NCBI RefSeq assembly: GCF_032854445.1
Contig: NC_088307.1
Span: 14,320,001 to 14,384,000 of the forward strand
Reading direction: 5' to 3'
Length of the DNA: 64,000 nucleotides
DNA from: Liolophura sinensis
Lineage: Eukaryota > Mollusca > Polyplacophora > Chitonida > Chitonidae
The notes under the pieces were generated by a model that was not told where the DNA came from, made no database searches, and was given only the letters and a program-made list of their open reading frames with translations. Made by a program: the position numbers and the translations under genes. Positions 24,012 through 37,317 of this stretch are shown here, piece after piece (positions within the stretch are counted from its first letter, which is position 1; every line of letters starts with the position of its first letter).

Positions 24012-25440
24012 ATGAAGTAAATGTGTCGTTCGATATTAATGGTTCCGTGTTATTAATATGATGACTTAACGCATTGGTATCTCTGTCAGAATTCTTTTCT
24101 TTCAGACGCCTGTCGCTGTCAAAATAACTGATTGTAGAAACACGATATGTCCATTATCCTATATCACATTAATGAGACGATTAGTGTATTTTTTATTTAT
24201 TCCAGGGAGGTTTTGCATTACGTTTATACCATTTACTGGTCGTATATCCTTCATTTCTCTGTGAAGGAAAGCCTGTTATTTCACTTCTGTTTAAAGGATA
24301 TATGTCTACGCAAGCGGCATCTCCTCAACGGGTTTATAGTACTTTCTGTTAATAGTCTATTCACATTGAATCTCCAGGGACGTTCACAAAAACAGTTCTG
24401 CTCGACACGATGGCGGGATGAATCAATTTGATATGACAATGGTTTTGCAGACAAATCATTCGTTAAGTAGATAGAACTCGTCCCGGTTGCCATGGGTTAC
24501 CGGCTGTTCCCGTCTATACACACAAAGTCAGTGTAATGTAGGAAATGCTCAGGTGTATAAATTCTCTGGTGATGTCTTTTGTGTGCGAGACATAGCATGC
24601 ACAATGTGAATTTACCGTGCATTGTAGTTTTTCAGAAAATAGATTCTAACGTATCTTAGACATACCATTGTCTAGCTAAGAGTATAAAGGTGATTTGCGG
24701 AGAAGAAAGGCAAAACTTCCGATGCTACCGATTTTACTAATGTGTTTGATTATAAACGTAAATGGTTCTTATGTGAGATCAAAAAATACTGACTTATCAC
24801 TTTCCTACCGATACCGATAGAGAAGTGAGGGTGGATTTATAGGCTTGCACCTCGTTTGTCAGTCCGTCTGTGCGCCTTTTATCAGTTTTCCGTAAATTTA
24901 TTGAAAGGTTTCATCATATTTTATTATGAACAAGTCGTCATTTTCAGCGGAACTGTTAGTATTGAGATGTTAGCTGTTTACAGAGAGCTAAAAAGGAGAA
25001 AAAGGATCGGCGATACCTCAGTTTATTTGCACCGTTCGTTGGAAGGAAGTTGACCGCTAATTCCTGACAGCAGTGACATGGATACAATCTTGGAATCTAA
25101 AAGCAGCAGCAAGCTGAGACACGACTGCCACATCAAATCTCACGGTTGGAGTCTTGATCACCATTAATTTCCCCAGTCCATACAGCCGTGTTGAGGATTT
25201 CACAGGCTTTTGCAGTGTTGTTTGCTGACGGGGAAACCATGTTTGTAACGGTCATCAATATCAGCTCCAAAATACCCTCGAGAGTAGGCCTACGTCATTG
25301 ATTTATAGGGGATTGGAACGAAGATTTGGAGGCCTGGATTCTGAAAATACCTTTGGTTAAATTAAGGCATATTGCTGCCTGGTATATATCGATCGACAAG
25401 CCCCAGTCATAACATCACGAACGCTCCTATACGGCTGCAC

Positions 25441-25457
25441 CCCCCCCCCCCCCCCCT
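25441..25457. repeat. Poly-C tract
   Basis: Seventeen or so consecutive C. Length is prone to sequencing error. Confidence 0.85.
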
Positions 25458-25671
25458 TTCTGATGCGGCACTGGCCTACATCAAGCACACTATCTAATAA
25501 CCGTATCAGCACCCCCAATGGACCCGTTAGTGAGACAGGTAGCGACGCGAGGCTGTGTAATGACTATAACTGTCGGTATAATGACCAATAAAATCGCCTC
25601 TCGCACAAGAAATGCAGGGGGAAGGAGAAAGTATATACATCTTGGCTTAACGGAACATAGCACTCTTGGAC

Positions 25672-25919
25672 GAAAGCTCAAATGCAGCTAGACCTTCCGG
25701 AGAAAAGCTCAAATGTAGCTAGGCCTTCCGGAGAAAAGCTCAAATGTAGCTAGGCCTTCCGGAGTGAAGTTCAGATGTAGCTAGGCCTTCCAGAGAAAAA
25801 GCTCAAATGCAGCTGGGCCTTCCGGAGAAAAGCTCAAATGCAGTTTAACTTTCCGGATAATGCTCTAAAGTAGCAAGGCCTTCCGGACAAAGGCTCAAAG
25901 CTTTATTTCATTTCTGGAT
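25672..25919. repeat. Minisatellite, 31-bp unit, ~8 copies
   Basis: Unit AAGCTCAAATGTAGCTAGGC plus CTTCCGGAGAA. Central units are nearly identical; the last two are eroded (GTAGCAAGGCCTTCCGGACA). Confidence 0.93.
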
Positions 25920-26596
25920 ATAGAACTTTCGTGACAGGACAGACTGGGTTTTTTTTCAATCGTATCACATTTCTTTAAATGACTTTCGCCATATTCACGA
26001 CGTAGTTGATAAAATTGTGGCTCTTTGATCATTGATTGGAAGACCAACCTTTGCCAGGTACCTGACAAACCAACCCTTGCCAGTTCGATTCCAGGTTTGC
26101 AACAATGCTGCTTATGATTGTTAAGTTGTTTGTTAAGATTTTCCCCTTCCCTGCGTAATCTCTTCTTGAGGTGTAGGCCAAAATTGTTGTGAATTACCGC
26201 TTATTTATTTTTTCTTCTTTTTGTGTGCATATGGGACTTGTATCACTATAGGACTCAATACAATACGCTTGTCTATACCGATCAGTCAAATGTGCAATGT
26301 GTGTAAATGGCAATGTTTGTTCATAAATTTTAAAGTCTGCGTGTAAAAATTTTTCAAGCCCTTCCTACCTAGGCGTACCACCAAAAAGGGGCTTATTTTA
26401 GACAAGTCGCGGTGTTGTATGAATTCTCGTTTTAAACAGGATTTTATTCCACATGGTAAAAAGGCAACATCTAACAGGTATTGTCTATATTCCTGCTTTC
26501 TTAATGCAACATTGCTATTTTTAAACAATTGTAAAAAATTTAACATACCCTTAAAACAATAAAGCAGGTAAAAGCGCCATTTTGAATTTCTGAAGT

Positions 26597-26813
26597 TTAT
26601 TTATTGATTTATTTATTTGATTGGTGTTTTACGCCGCACTCAAGATTTCACTTATACGACGTCGGCCAGCATTATGGTGGGTGGAAACCGGGCAGAGCCC
26701 GGGGGAAACCCACGACCATCCGCAGATTGATGACAGACCTTCCCACGTACAGCCTAAGAGGAAGTCAGCATGAGCTGAACTTGAACTCGCAGCGAGCAAC
26801 TGAGCCATGTTAT
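26597..26813 (-). mobile_element. SINE B copy, most of the body and head
   Basis: TTTATTTGATTGGTGTTTTA, CGCCGCACTCAAG, the ACGACGTCGGCCAGCATTAT body, CCCGGGGGAAACCCACGACC, then GAACTTGAACTCGCAGCGA and CAACTGAGCCA from the tRNA-like head. A short deletion removes the part between the B and A boxes. Confidence 0.9.
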
Positions 26814-27138
26814 AAGTGTCCAGGTAGATGCTTCATCACAGTCATCTATAACGAAAGTAATCTTACCAATCTGTGTCGATGTATTTTCTTGTAAGACGTC
26901 CCAGTGAACTTGCTCATTATGCGTTCGAAATTGTTTGCAAAAGCAGTTTTGATTACTGTTTATATTTCCCGATGTTTTCGTGCGGCATATTGCGTATTTA
27001 CAAGTCTTGTCCTGACGCGCCTTGATTTGTAGCAAAATGCAAACGCTATGAATATAACAACACCGTCAGTGGCCTAATAGAGTATAGGTAATGCGCAAAT
27101 AAATATAGGTCAGCTAGTAAATTAGAATAATCTAGATT

Positions 27139-27422
27139 ATGTATTCTGGCTGCTCGACACGGTTTTTCCAGTTGTGGTTGAGATTTTCCGTCCATCCCGT
27201 GCATTCCATCGTAACCCGCTCAACCAGTTTTACGCCGGACATTTCATGCTTGGATCATCAACGCGTAGGTGGATTCTACACGATCGTGGTTTTTCGGCTT
27301 ACGATCTCCACGCTCGGGATAACTCGGCCCGATACGGAAGTGCACGACTGGGTCCTAGTAGTTTGTCAACGAACGATTGGTTGAAAACTGTGTCTCCTTT
27401 CAGCGTTACTTACTCCAAGTGA
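27139..27422 (+). other. GC-richer stretch with two overlapping open frames, unidentified
   Basis: Two overlapping plus-strand frames (27139-27384 and 27174-27422) stay open over a stretch clearly richer in CG dinucleotides than its flanks. I do not recognise either peptide, and no splice signals or promoter frame it convincingly. It may be an old exon, part of an unknown element, or chance. Confidence 0.2.
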
Positions 27423-28420
27423 GAAAAATATTAAACAAGACGATTAGTGTTTTTTAATCGACATTAGTGAAGGTACGCGAATGATGAATAAGTTATTAAC
27501 TTTGCATATACTCAATTATTTCATATCAATCTGGTTACACTTACAATTTTCATGGAATGTTGAGATTTTGGTGCCGTTAAAGGTGTGCTAGTATAGGTAA
27601 CAATGCAAGAGGAGAGCGACATAATGGCTGGTCATCTCCTAGGCAGAACGTTACACCGGAATCATGGCTATTTTATTGAACAAATTTGCATGTGTATTTC
27701 TTTTACAGTGAAGATTAACTTTACATAAATGCTCCTTTTACTTAGATCGTATCATGCCAGTGTGTATCCTTGTAAGATACCCGTCTATTTATTTACGACG
27801 CTGCCTCACTGAAACGACATGCCCAAGACAGCGAACACGACACCCCATCCAAACACAGCATGATGACTTCAGTGTCGGCAGCACTTTGGCAACATGGACT
27901 CGCCCTGCGGCAAGAAGACACAGTATGTATATACACACACCAGATGACTTCTCGTTGTCATGTGACTACAAAATCGTTTAAGTATGACGTTCAACCCCAA
28001 GCGCACATACTGGCTCAATATCTGAAGCTTAGTAAACAAGCTTTCTAGTTTTAAAAGAGATGGATTAAAGTTGACTGCTTAGTTTTCCGAATCTTTCGGC
28101 ACTCTTAGTTATGCACATTGATGCCCACGTCAACGTCCATCACATGCGCTTGCGCGATCGGAAACACGCGGCACAGCAAAGCTTCTCTGCCATACATATA
28201 AAGGAGCACGAGTTGCACATGCTGCGAGCCACGTCTCCCCGAACAAGTAGAGGATATTTGCATTACAATTCATTGATATACATGTACAGTGAGTAATAAA
28301 CTGTCATGTTGTTGTCGCAGACTTTGCCATCGATTATGTAAACACACCAGTGACTTAATGTATGTGTCAGACTGACATTCAGTGACGTACGTGGAGAACA
28401 GTTCAGTTTACAGGTGTGTG

Positions 28421-28565
28421 GCACGGTACTAGGGGGCGTGTGATTTGCTATTATTTATGTATTTACATGAACCGATGGAATAAAAACATAACTGAGGTAG
28501 ATTGACAAGACTTCACCGGTCGCTGCTATGGGTTTTCTCCCCATGCTGTACGTCTTAATTTTATG
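28421..28565 (+). repeat. Dispersed repeat D, partial copy
   Basis: GGTACTAGGGGGCGTGTGAT, TTGCTATTATTTATG, TAACTGAGGTAGATTGACAA and CTGTACGTCTTAATT follow the D order with a short deletion in the GTGACCATTTG part. Confidence 0.7.
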
Positions 28566-28804
28566 GCACTGCATGCATTGCTAGTTATATACTTGTCACG
28601 AACACCCATTAGTGATGCGGTCACGCAGTTGTCTGTTCTAAAGGTAATAAAAGACTTAAAGCCTGGAGAGAAAAATAAAGACAGTGTGATACTTGATAGA
28701 TAGTCGCGCCTATTACTGGTGAAAACTTGTAAATTTACACAGTTAAAGTTTCTTCTAACGTGGCAAACATAGCAGCGTACAATTCATTTAGCACTATAGT
28801 TAAA

Positions 28805-29166
28805 GCAACCCTTGCGGTTTAACGCCGTACTCAACAATTTTTCAGTCATATGACGACGAAGGAATCCGTAGGATGCATGTACGTGTAATGTACCTCCTTG
28901 TTGCAGGCACGGATTTGCACCACTCTTTTATTTAGTGCTGCTTCACTGAGACGACTTACCAAAGGTAAGTAAGCCGCCCGGCCCGAGCGGGCCATTATAC
29001 TGATATGAGTCAACCAGTCGTTGCACTATCCCCTTCATGCTGAACGCCAAGCGAGGAAGTTACAACTTCCTCTTTTAAAGTCTTAGGTGTGACTCGATCA
29101 AGGATTGATCCTGGATCTACCGGTCCCCAAGCGGACGCTCTACCAACTGTGCTATCCGGGCCGGTC
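28805..29166 (-). mobile_element. SINE A copy 3, with complete tRNA-like head
   Basis: From GGTTTAACGCCGTACTCAAC to GCTCTACCAACTGTGCTATC and CGGGCCGG. The head read on the minus strand has an A box (TAGCACAGTTGG) and a weak B box (GGATCAATCC). This copy shows the full head that copies 1 and 2 have lost. The frame at 29010-29198 is inside it. Confidence 0.9.
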
Positions 29167-29844
29167 CCCTTACGGGAAAAGGAATGACAACTAGACAAGG
29201 TGATCTCAAATGTGCTTCAGGGGTTTGTCATAAGGGACATTACGTCACAAAATTAGTCAAGTTACAAGACCACTCTGGGCAGAGATAATTAAATCTTGAC
29301 GTAAATGTTTTCCATGTTGTGACATTAAGTAAGACCTCAATCTAACAAGCAAATCAGAGAAAATTTTGTTCTACACCTTTTAAGTCTTAAAAGTGCTAAT
29401 GTAAAGTTCCAAACAATACAATGTTCCAAACTAAAAGAGGAAGCGCAGTGACTATTTCCCGCGTTATTCTCACAATCTAATTACTGTATTACATTTGATC
29501 TTCAGGCAGAGCTGATTAATGTTGCTGCTTTGTAGTACATGTTTTGTACTAATTTCTGCTGTAAGTCACAATGTTTAGACAATGGTTACATTCATAAATA
29601 ACGAGGACCTGCACTGAGTATATAATTCAGGGGACGTAACTGGTGATCAGCCCGACAAGGAATATGCCTTTAATGTGCTACAGTCAATCGGCACTTAACG
29701 ACAAGATATTGATAAACTTCATGTTGACAGGGTCTTTAAATACTTCCGGTAATGTTTTGTAACAAAACCGTCAGAAAACCGTCACTGAGAAATGAAATAT
29801 CCGTAAAACCTAATTACGCTTCCTCTCCTATCGGGCGTTGGAAG

Positions 29845-29985
29845 GTATGTTCACCAGCGCATTGTGGTCGGTTTCGCTCGGGCTGTACCCGGTTTCATCC
29901 CACCAAAATGTTGGCGGCCCTCGTGTTAGGGAAATATTCTCAAGTGTAGTGTAAAACTTCAGTCAAGTAAATAATCAATAAACAA
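29845..29985 (+). mobile_element. SINE B copy, 3' half
   Basis: GGTTTCGCTCGGGCTGTACC, CGGTTTCATCCCACC, GAAATATTCTCAAGTGTAGT and the AATAATCAATAAAC tail follow SINE B order in plus orientation. The head is absent. Confidence 0.75.
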
Positions 29986-30014
29986 GCTAAAAACAACGCC
30001 ACCACATCCGGGAT

Positions 30015-30162
30015 TTTCTTGTATTTATTTATCTATCTGACTGATGCTTTATACGTACTCGAGAATATTTCACTTATTTGACTGCGGCCAATATTATGGT
30101 GGACGGAAACCGAGCAGAGCCTTTCCGCAGGTTGCTGGAATACCTTCCCAAGTACTCACATG
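30015..30162 (-). mobile_element. SINE B copy interrupted by SINE A
   Basis: TATTTATTTATCTATCTGAC, TACTCGAGAATATTTCACTT, the GCGGCCAATATTATGGTGGA body and GCAGGTTGCTGGAATACCTT are SINE B. It is cut at about 30162 by the SINE A insertion at 30175-30482; nothing recognisable as SINE B resumes beyond it. Confidence 0.8.
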
Positions 30163-30494
30163 CGTATATTTGAGTGAGTGAATGGGTGCTTGGGTACTTC
30201 ACAATTTTTCAGTCAAATGACGACGAATGAATCCTTAGGGTGCATGTAGGTGTAATGTGCCTCCTTGTTGCAGGACGGATTTCCACCGCTCTTTTATGTA
30301 GTGCTGCTTCACTGAGACCACTTACCGAAGGCAAGTAAGCCATTATACTGGTACAGGTCAACCAGTCGTTGCACTATCCGCTTCATGCTGAAAATAAAAC
30401 TTCCTCTTTTATGGCCTTTGATGTGACTCGACCCAGGATTGACCCCGGATCTACTGTTTCCGAAGCGGACGCTCTACCAACTCGTATATTTGAG
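30163..30494 (-). mobile_element. SINE A copy 4 with 12-bp target site duplication
   Basis: The element (about 30175-30482) is flanked by CGTATATTTGAG at 30163-30174 and again at 30483-30494. A perfect 12-bp duplication fits target-primed reverse transcription by a LINE partner. The body is shortened relative to copies 3 and 5. Confidence 0.92.
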
Positions 30495-31662
30495 ATAATT
30501 ATGTGTCAATTGATGTCTTCTTTTTATCGCATCTTGCATCAATTTTCAATGTAATGGATCTCAGCGAAAGTCGGGTGAGTCCTTTTTCGGATATGTGGAA
30601 GTTGTATAATACGGCATCTTTTACAAACGTCATAATGTGAACCCAGAACTGGATTTCTTCAGATAGCATTGAAAAAATGCCAAAACGGCATATCCACCGA
30701 TCGAGCTAGCCATTACTAACATGTCAGCTGGTTGTGCATCGTTAAGATTTGAATTAATACCGAGTTAAACTAAATTTGTTGAGTCATGTTTAAAAGTATA
30801 AAATTTGGAAAGCAGAAACCAATTGACTAAGTACAGATTTGGGGGGAAATATGGCACCACAACCAGTGTTACAAAGTAATAACCAATGAGATATGTTGTT
30901 TGACGCCAGTTTCTGTTGGTTAGGCTGGGGTTTATGGTATGTTAAGAGCTTTGTTAAGTGCATGGTGGTTGTTTTCTCCGGAATGGCCATGGTTACCTCT
31001 GTTTATACATTTGTCCAGCGTAATAAACTGCCGTAATAAACGCATTCGTTTCACGTCGTGAAATCCCAGTCAAATAAACCAACGTATAGAAAATATTGTC
31101 AGTTGTGTAGTCCATTCGTAAGCCAAAGAAGAAGCCAGTGGTACAGATACACGTACATTTAGGTAAGACTGGACGAAATATCCGATACCCCTTATACAAC
31201 ATTGTTGTACTGAGCATAAGTACGTTCTCTTCAGGTGCCTTTGGGATTTACCATCCATCCGCGTTCCACTGATAGGTCTCTGAGTGATATAGCCTCGCAG
31301 CAAACTACCACAAAAACTAAAACTATGTGCGTGCTTCTAGATAATTTGGGGCAGTAGAGAGGAATTGGTTGGGTTGAGTTTGATAGCCATAAAAAATAAA
31401 ATCTCGGGCTTGAAAGACTTATTCTCCAGAGAGCTGATATTGCACGCATTCTCGGAGATTATTATGATATGAAGATGGGGCTATAGAGAACATACGACAG
31501 TATCAGCTGACCACTTTGAAAGCTTATTTCAACAGAACATCTTTATGCCTTATTAGAAAAGAAGGAAGATGAGGATCCTCACATGCACAGTTGCAATAGT
31601 TTTTCCAGTCAAAACTGAAGGCAAATCTTCAAGGATATTGTATTGTTAGTCCCTTAAGCTGC

Positions 31663-31754
31663 TGTGTTAATGCTAATAGTGTTAATGTCAATAATGTTAA
31701 TGTCAATAGTGTTAATGTCAATAATGTTAATGTCAATAGTGTTAATGTCAATAG
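31663..31754. repeat. Minisatellite, 15-bp unit (30-bp higher order), ~6 copies
   Basis: GTGTTAATGTCAATA alternates with ATGTTAATGTCAATA, so a 30-bp dimer is the true recent unit. Confidence 0.93.
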
Positions 31755-32049
31755 AATGATGATATATGGTGTTCAAACATTTGATGAAATCGGAAGATAT
31801 TGGCACATTCTAAGAGGGTAATGTAGTCAAGAGTATAGATTAATCTAAATTAATGTCGACTCTTTATGATTTAATGTATCCACAGAGTTTGTAGCCTCCA
31901 CCCGCAATACTCAGAACTATACTGAGAACGAAAATATTTGTGCATAATATAATAACGACATCTATAATATCATTCAAACTATTATCATAAGCGAGATAAA
32001 ACACTGTCAAATTGTACGAGTTGGGAAGTTGTGGGAGCAGACATTGGTT

Positions 32050-34500
32050 CGGCCCAAACATTCAGAATAGGAAACAGCCGAACTCGAGCTATCTTCCGGA
32101 AAGATTAAAGATTAAAGCAATATGATTCGCTAAAAATAAGATACGTGGCTCTTTTTTAAATATACGCTTATTTTTTAAACTGATTTGGTATGATTACATG
32201 CCATATAAAGTGCCGTTATCAACGAACAGTACAAAACATTATGTACTTTTTAATAATTCATCGACTTAATCCTTGGATCATCTTTTCCTTTAACGCGAAA
32301 CAAAGCGGATTGTGGAACAACCATTTTCATGGAACATATCCATCCTCATATAGCCTTCTCTCATATTACGGCAAATGTAACTCGTTATATTAGTCAAAAA
32401 GGATTGTGAGTGAAGTTTTCTGTATCCATATGGCATCTCCTGAATAATAGATACCATTTGTGTTAGAAGGCCACAGTGCAGACGCTGCTTGTGTACCCTG
32501 CGGCTGTCATAACACACCTCACTGCTGCGGGAGTGGTGATAAATCACCCATTGAACCTAACATCTGTATATGTCTGCATAATCAAATCATAAATGACATT
32601 CTTTGTTAGCACTGCCAACAAACATGACGCCTGTTTTAGCAACACGGCTGTGTTTATTTATAAAACAATAAAGGCGTGATTGGGTTACCAAATTATAACA
32701 TTCCTTAGTTTTGCAATATGCATTACTGAACTAAAAATAAGTTTGCTTATTAATGTAAAAAGTGAGTCGTATAAGCTACAGATTCGAATTGACGTCCTGG
32801 TGAATGTCGATTTTATTAAAACAGATTTTTTAAAAAGCATATGCTCATTTGAACACACTGATCATATATAACTGCACTATTGAAGCAGCTTATAGTTGGA
32901 ATTTGACTCGGAAACTACGTTTTGGCTGACAGTCTGGATCACGTGTTTTGACTCTTTCCTTCTTTAAGCTGTACACGTAAAGCGCTTCAAAAAGCTGCAA
33001 TTGAGTTAAATGTGCCGACCATATTAAAAAAAATGATTTTTAAAAAAATTTACACGTGTAGCAAGTAATAAGAAAATTACCGAAAAACGACACATTATTT
33101 CACTATTTTGGAAAAATTTTGAGAGATTTATTTGTTGGAAAAGTGTAATACAGTGCTAATGATTTTGGATTAATACAACACGCTATTACAATATAGCTTT
33201 GTTCAAAATCCAAAAGGCCATAATTAAGGCGTTATTTCTCAGCTGTTAACGCGATAATTTATCCGTATCGCATTCTTTTTGATATTCTTTTGGATTTGAA
33301 CCTTTCAAAGCTAAGAGTGCTTTATGATACAGAGGAAGTATGGTTACGGATGAGGATGACAATCAGCAGTCGATGACATTCGTCTGACCGTTTGAGGTAG
33401 GTGGTTTACGCCAGGCCTCCGTTTTCCGCCGCTTATAAAACCGAGCGCTGTCACAGAACTGAAAAATGTCGTTATTTTTTCCCCAACATAATGCTAATTG
33501 GAGTCGTGTAATGAACAAAAATTGAGTCGGGCTTTGAACAAACAGCATACAATAAATCATTTCTCTGTCGTTGCTATCTAGTTGTCGGAGCTCCAAAAGT
33601 TAACACTGTCACCATGATCGCAGGCGTATAGTTTATGGGTAAAAAAAAACCCCTAACGCAGGGCGTTGAAACTGAGCAAGCATCAGACAAAACCCCTAGT
33701 GACGCACAATCGCTATATAACCAACTGGAAGTATATACTGGCTAAGGCCTGGAATGGTTGAATGGATGTTTCAACAGACTGCTAGTGTCATAAGTGCAGT
33801 CAAGAATGCATGGTGTGCTTGGACTAATTTGGTATGCTTGTCAGATATATATATCGTCAGACACTCATGTGGGCGGCTAAGTTTCCTGGATTCCATCTAG
33901 AGGGAAGACGAACCCTATACAATCGGCCATCGGCTTTTGGGGAAACTGTTCAGTTGCTCTCATGCCAGTGTCGTAGTTATTACCAGTATCCTGGGGCTGC
34001 TTGATTTCATAAAGTATTTATCAGACAGCCGGTCACCTGTGAAGACACGGGCTCCCCCGCCACAGGGGAGTTATTGATTCTCGTGCTATAGTAAAGGGCT
34101 AAGAGGAGATCATAGCCGTTTTCTGTCTCATTGCAGACACGTGGCTGCCCTAGAAACACTTGGAAATGTGATGTGGCAAACACGGACGACGTTTTCAATG
34201 AAGGTTGATCAGTAAATGCCGAAATACTTCATTATGAACTGAACAGTACTGCATAATACAGTGTTCGGTGATTTTGCACATTGCTCAAGATGGCCAACAG
34301 TGCTGATTTATTTTTATCTACGTATTATTGCTAGTTTCCTCAGAGTTTCATGCAATGCCTCTTATACCAGCTTACTATTATGAAATTGGTGCTCAAGTAT
34401 TCCTGCCTTTCTACTAGCTTACCATACTTTGATTTGTCTTAAATACTGGCATGCATTTTAAAATGTAAATTGACAACTATTACTTTTACTTTGTGAAATC
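32050..34500. other. No gene or repeat recognised
   Basis: AT-rich single-copy-looking sequence. Short frames of 60-85 codons on both strands resemble nothing I know. Confidence 0.4.
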
Positions 34501-34510
34501 ACTGGATGAT

Positions 34511-34630
34511 TCTTTTTGGGTGGTGTTTCACGCCGTGCAAAACACATCAATGAAGGCTGACAGGTTCATAAAAATATTGGTGGAGGAAACCAGGGTGCCA
34601 GGTGCTAAGGGTCCCTCGCTAAGTACCTTA
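34511..34630. repeat. Divergent SINE-like fragment
   Basis: TTGGGTGGTGTTTCACGCCG and GGTGGAGGAAACCAGGGTGC resemble the SINE B core (GGTGTTTTACGCCG, GGTGGGAGGAAACCGGG) but the intervening part does not align. Probably a distant relative. Confidence 0.35.
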
Positions 34631-34710
34631 CAAATACTGTGACTTAAACCCAAAGTCGATACAGCGAGAGTTGATTTCGAACACACGACGTCACTGTTTA
34701 TGAGCTTGTA

Positions 34711-34880
34711 GCTGATTATTCTGTCATTGCAACAGATTATTTTGTCATTGTAGCAGAATATTTTGTCATTGTAGCAGACTATTCTGTCATTGTAGCAGAC
34801 TATTCTGTCATTGTAGCAGATTATTTTGTCATTGTAGCAGACTATTCTCTCAATGTTGCAGATTATTCTCTCTTTGCAGC
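34711..34880. repeat. Minisatellite, 21-bp unit, 8 copies
   Basis: Unit AGACTATTCTGTCATTGTAG plus C. It is followed by two or three copies of an ATATACTGTGTTA word and then a (TA)n tract. Confidence 0.92.
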
Positions 34881-34961
34881 AAATATACTAAAGATATACT
34901 GTGTTAGTAAGATATACTGTGTTAATCATGGATATGATCTGAATACCATAGCCATACTGTG

Positions 34962-35061
<100 letters not shown>

Positions 35062-35189
35062 TGTTTTAATCACATGTATATACTGTGTTTATCATAAATA
35101 TATTGTGTATATTATAGAGTTAAGTGTTTGCGAGTAATATGGACAACCTACTATTCACCTGGGGACAGCCTATGTCCGATTGCTAAGAT

Positions 35190-35640
35190 AAACGAGGTGC
35201 TGTTTCACTTCCGGTTTTAGACTGAGAATTCTGGATTCCGCCGCTCTCACTTTGAGGGGGAAGGTGGGAGAGGGAGGGGAATGGGCATTGGTGACGATAA
35301 GCAGTCGACTACGCTGATGATGTTGTTTGCACAATGTAACGTTTGTTGAAGACAACTTTCACTAACGTGTTATGTACACCTGTAGCTCACAGTTATAATG
35401 GTATAAGTAAAAAATTCTTGAGAATGGCGTTCAACATAAATAAATAATACGTTGGAAATTCTTAAGAATCGATGCGTAGAACGACATTCGTATAGCAGCC
35501 GTCAACCATTAAGGGTGTCCCGGGTCAACAATCACAGGGCCAATTCCCCAAAACGACTTATAACACAAAACACCAAAGAACTACAAAGTATATAAAATAG
35601 GACGGAATCATGCACAGAAAAGCTCCTGACGCAACGCTGC
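35190..35640 (+). repeat. Dispersed repeat E, two partial segments
   Basis: 35240-35315 (purine-rich GGGAGAGGGAGGGG then TTGGTGACGATAAGCAGTCG) matches 37555-37610. 35465-35640 (GAACGACATTCGTATAGCAG, CCCCAAAACGACTTATAACA, CACCAAAGAACTAC) matches the minus-strand copy at 43560-43795. A short SINE-like tail (AATGGCGTTCAACATAAATA) lies between. Confidence 0.6.
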
Positions 35641-36331
35641 AGCCGACCAACTCAGGTAGGAACACTATATCACAATAAAAACATTCTTTTGCTTCCGTAA
35701 AGTCCATTTTTACTTGATTCAAGTAATATGTAGCCGTCGTGGTGTTAAGTCAAGATCAGACTTTTACCTCTAAATCAACCCTTTAATCCATCGTGTCGTG
35801 ACAAGATAAGTGTTCGTCGGGACAACACTGGGTATGACCTTTGCAGACGTTTGCCAGATTCCGTCCTACCTAACATGAACCTGGTTTATGTCTAACAGCT
35901 ATTTCAAGAAATAATATACAGAGATATGTCCGCATGGTCAGGGGCATGTAGGCTATTTAGATGACCGTTGTTATTCGCCTAATAGTTTTCTTGTGACAAG
36001 TCAGGCTATGCTAAAATTAAAACACATACGGAAGACACCCGCAGGTATCTAACGCAATATTAGCTGTACACTGTAGCAGTGTTGAAACTTGCTATCGTTC
36101 TTAAAACCTGTCAAAGGTTCAGTAGTAGTTTTATATCGGTCTTTCATCATGTAGTAGCTTATAAGATGTATCAGTTATAAGATGTACGGGTATCAGTCAA
36201 AATCAGAACACCCGTAATGTGTTTGAACATGTACTAGTAGTTTCTTACCTTCAGCTCCCTTTGATATAGTAAAAGTACAACAGCCTGTAAGAATACCGCC
36301 GCGCTAATTTGTTTGTCTTCAGATTCAATTA

Positions 36332-36415
36332 TTCCTCACACCATAATGCTGGCCGCCGTCGTATAGGTGAAATATTCTTGAGTACGGTGTAAAACATCAA
36401 TTAATCAAATTAAAT
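36332..36415 (+). mobile_element. SINE B 3' fragment
   Basis: CCATAATGCTGGCCGCCGTC, GTATAGGTGAAATATTCTTG and AGTACGGTGTAAAACATCAA match SINE B; only the last 80 bp remain. Confidence 0.85.
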
Positions 36416-37317
36416 CAGATTCATTTACTTGATTGTGAGTTTGTTTTTAGGTCAAAACGTCCTATCTTACGTTAATTCGTCTTCGTCGAGACGAAAATCG
36501 ACATTTTGTTGGATAAAATCTAGGGTTTTGATTGCATGGCACCCCATAAATTACCACAGTCGTCTAAACATCGGTTATGATGTCTTTGGAAACTGTTCAT
36601 TGTCGGATCTTCATCTGCACTTCATATAATCAAGCAGGATCGCCGTGGATAGAATTGCTGGCTATCTAGGTCACAAGGGGTATTAAAGTCTCCGCATGAT
36701 TTGACAGGCCAGGGTCAGCTGACCAAGTCCGTACGCACCAGTTTCTGCGTTCACGTATTGGGTAAACACATCGATCCACGACCTAATGAGAAGAAACGTC
36801 CTTTGAGTCTTCAATTCCGACCACAAACCAATAACACTGAACAAAAACCACGCCTTTGGAGTGCTTCCATAACGTGAGGTGTAACTCACATTGACGCTTA
36901 GCGTGTGGCTACACTGCGAAATGGTGCAAATGCTAGAACATCAATCCCGTCTGGAATCCGGAAAAGGGTATTGTAGGTGTTCACGTGGACCATGCACCAT
37001 TCCACTTTACTGTAATTGCGAACCGGACCCATCATGGTACAAATTTCCATAGGCAGCAGTAAAGTCAGAGGCAATGGGTTATTCACTATCAGCTATCTTA
37101 GTTCATATTGTAACTGTAAAGTATTATAGGGATACAGAATTCATTTAATCTTTCATTCATTGGTTCATTTATCAACCAATCAGTTTTGCTGTGAACATTA
37201 TGCCCTTAGGTGGGCACAATAACGTTCAAGGGGTTTTACTACATGCATTGCTTCAGCCTTTAACAAGGCAAAGGGATTGGCTATGGATACATTTAATGTT
37301 GAGTACCGATGCAGCGT

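Noticed and set aside
26080-26105. B-box-like CAGTTCGATTCCAGG
   Set aside because: No A box at the right distance and no cloverleaf; probably SINE debris.
29100-29166. Possible tRNA gene with A and B boxes
   Set aside because: It is the head of SINE A copy 3; the same text recurs at 39.7 and 61.6 kb with a SINE body and tail.
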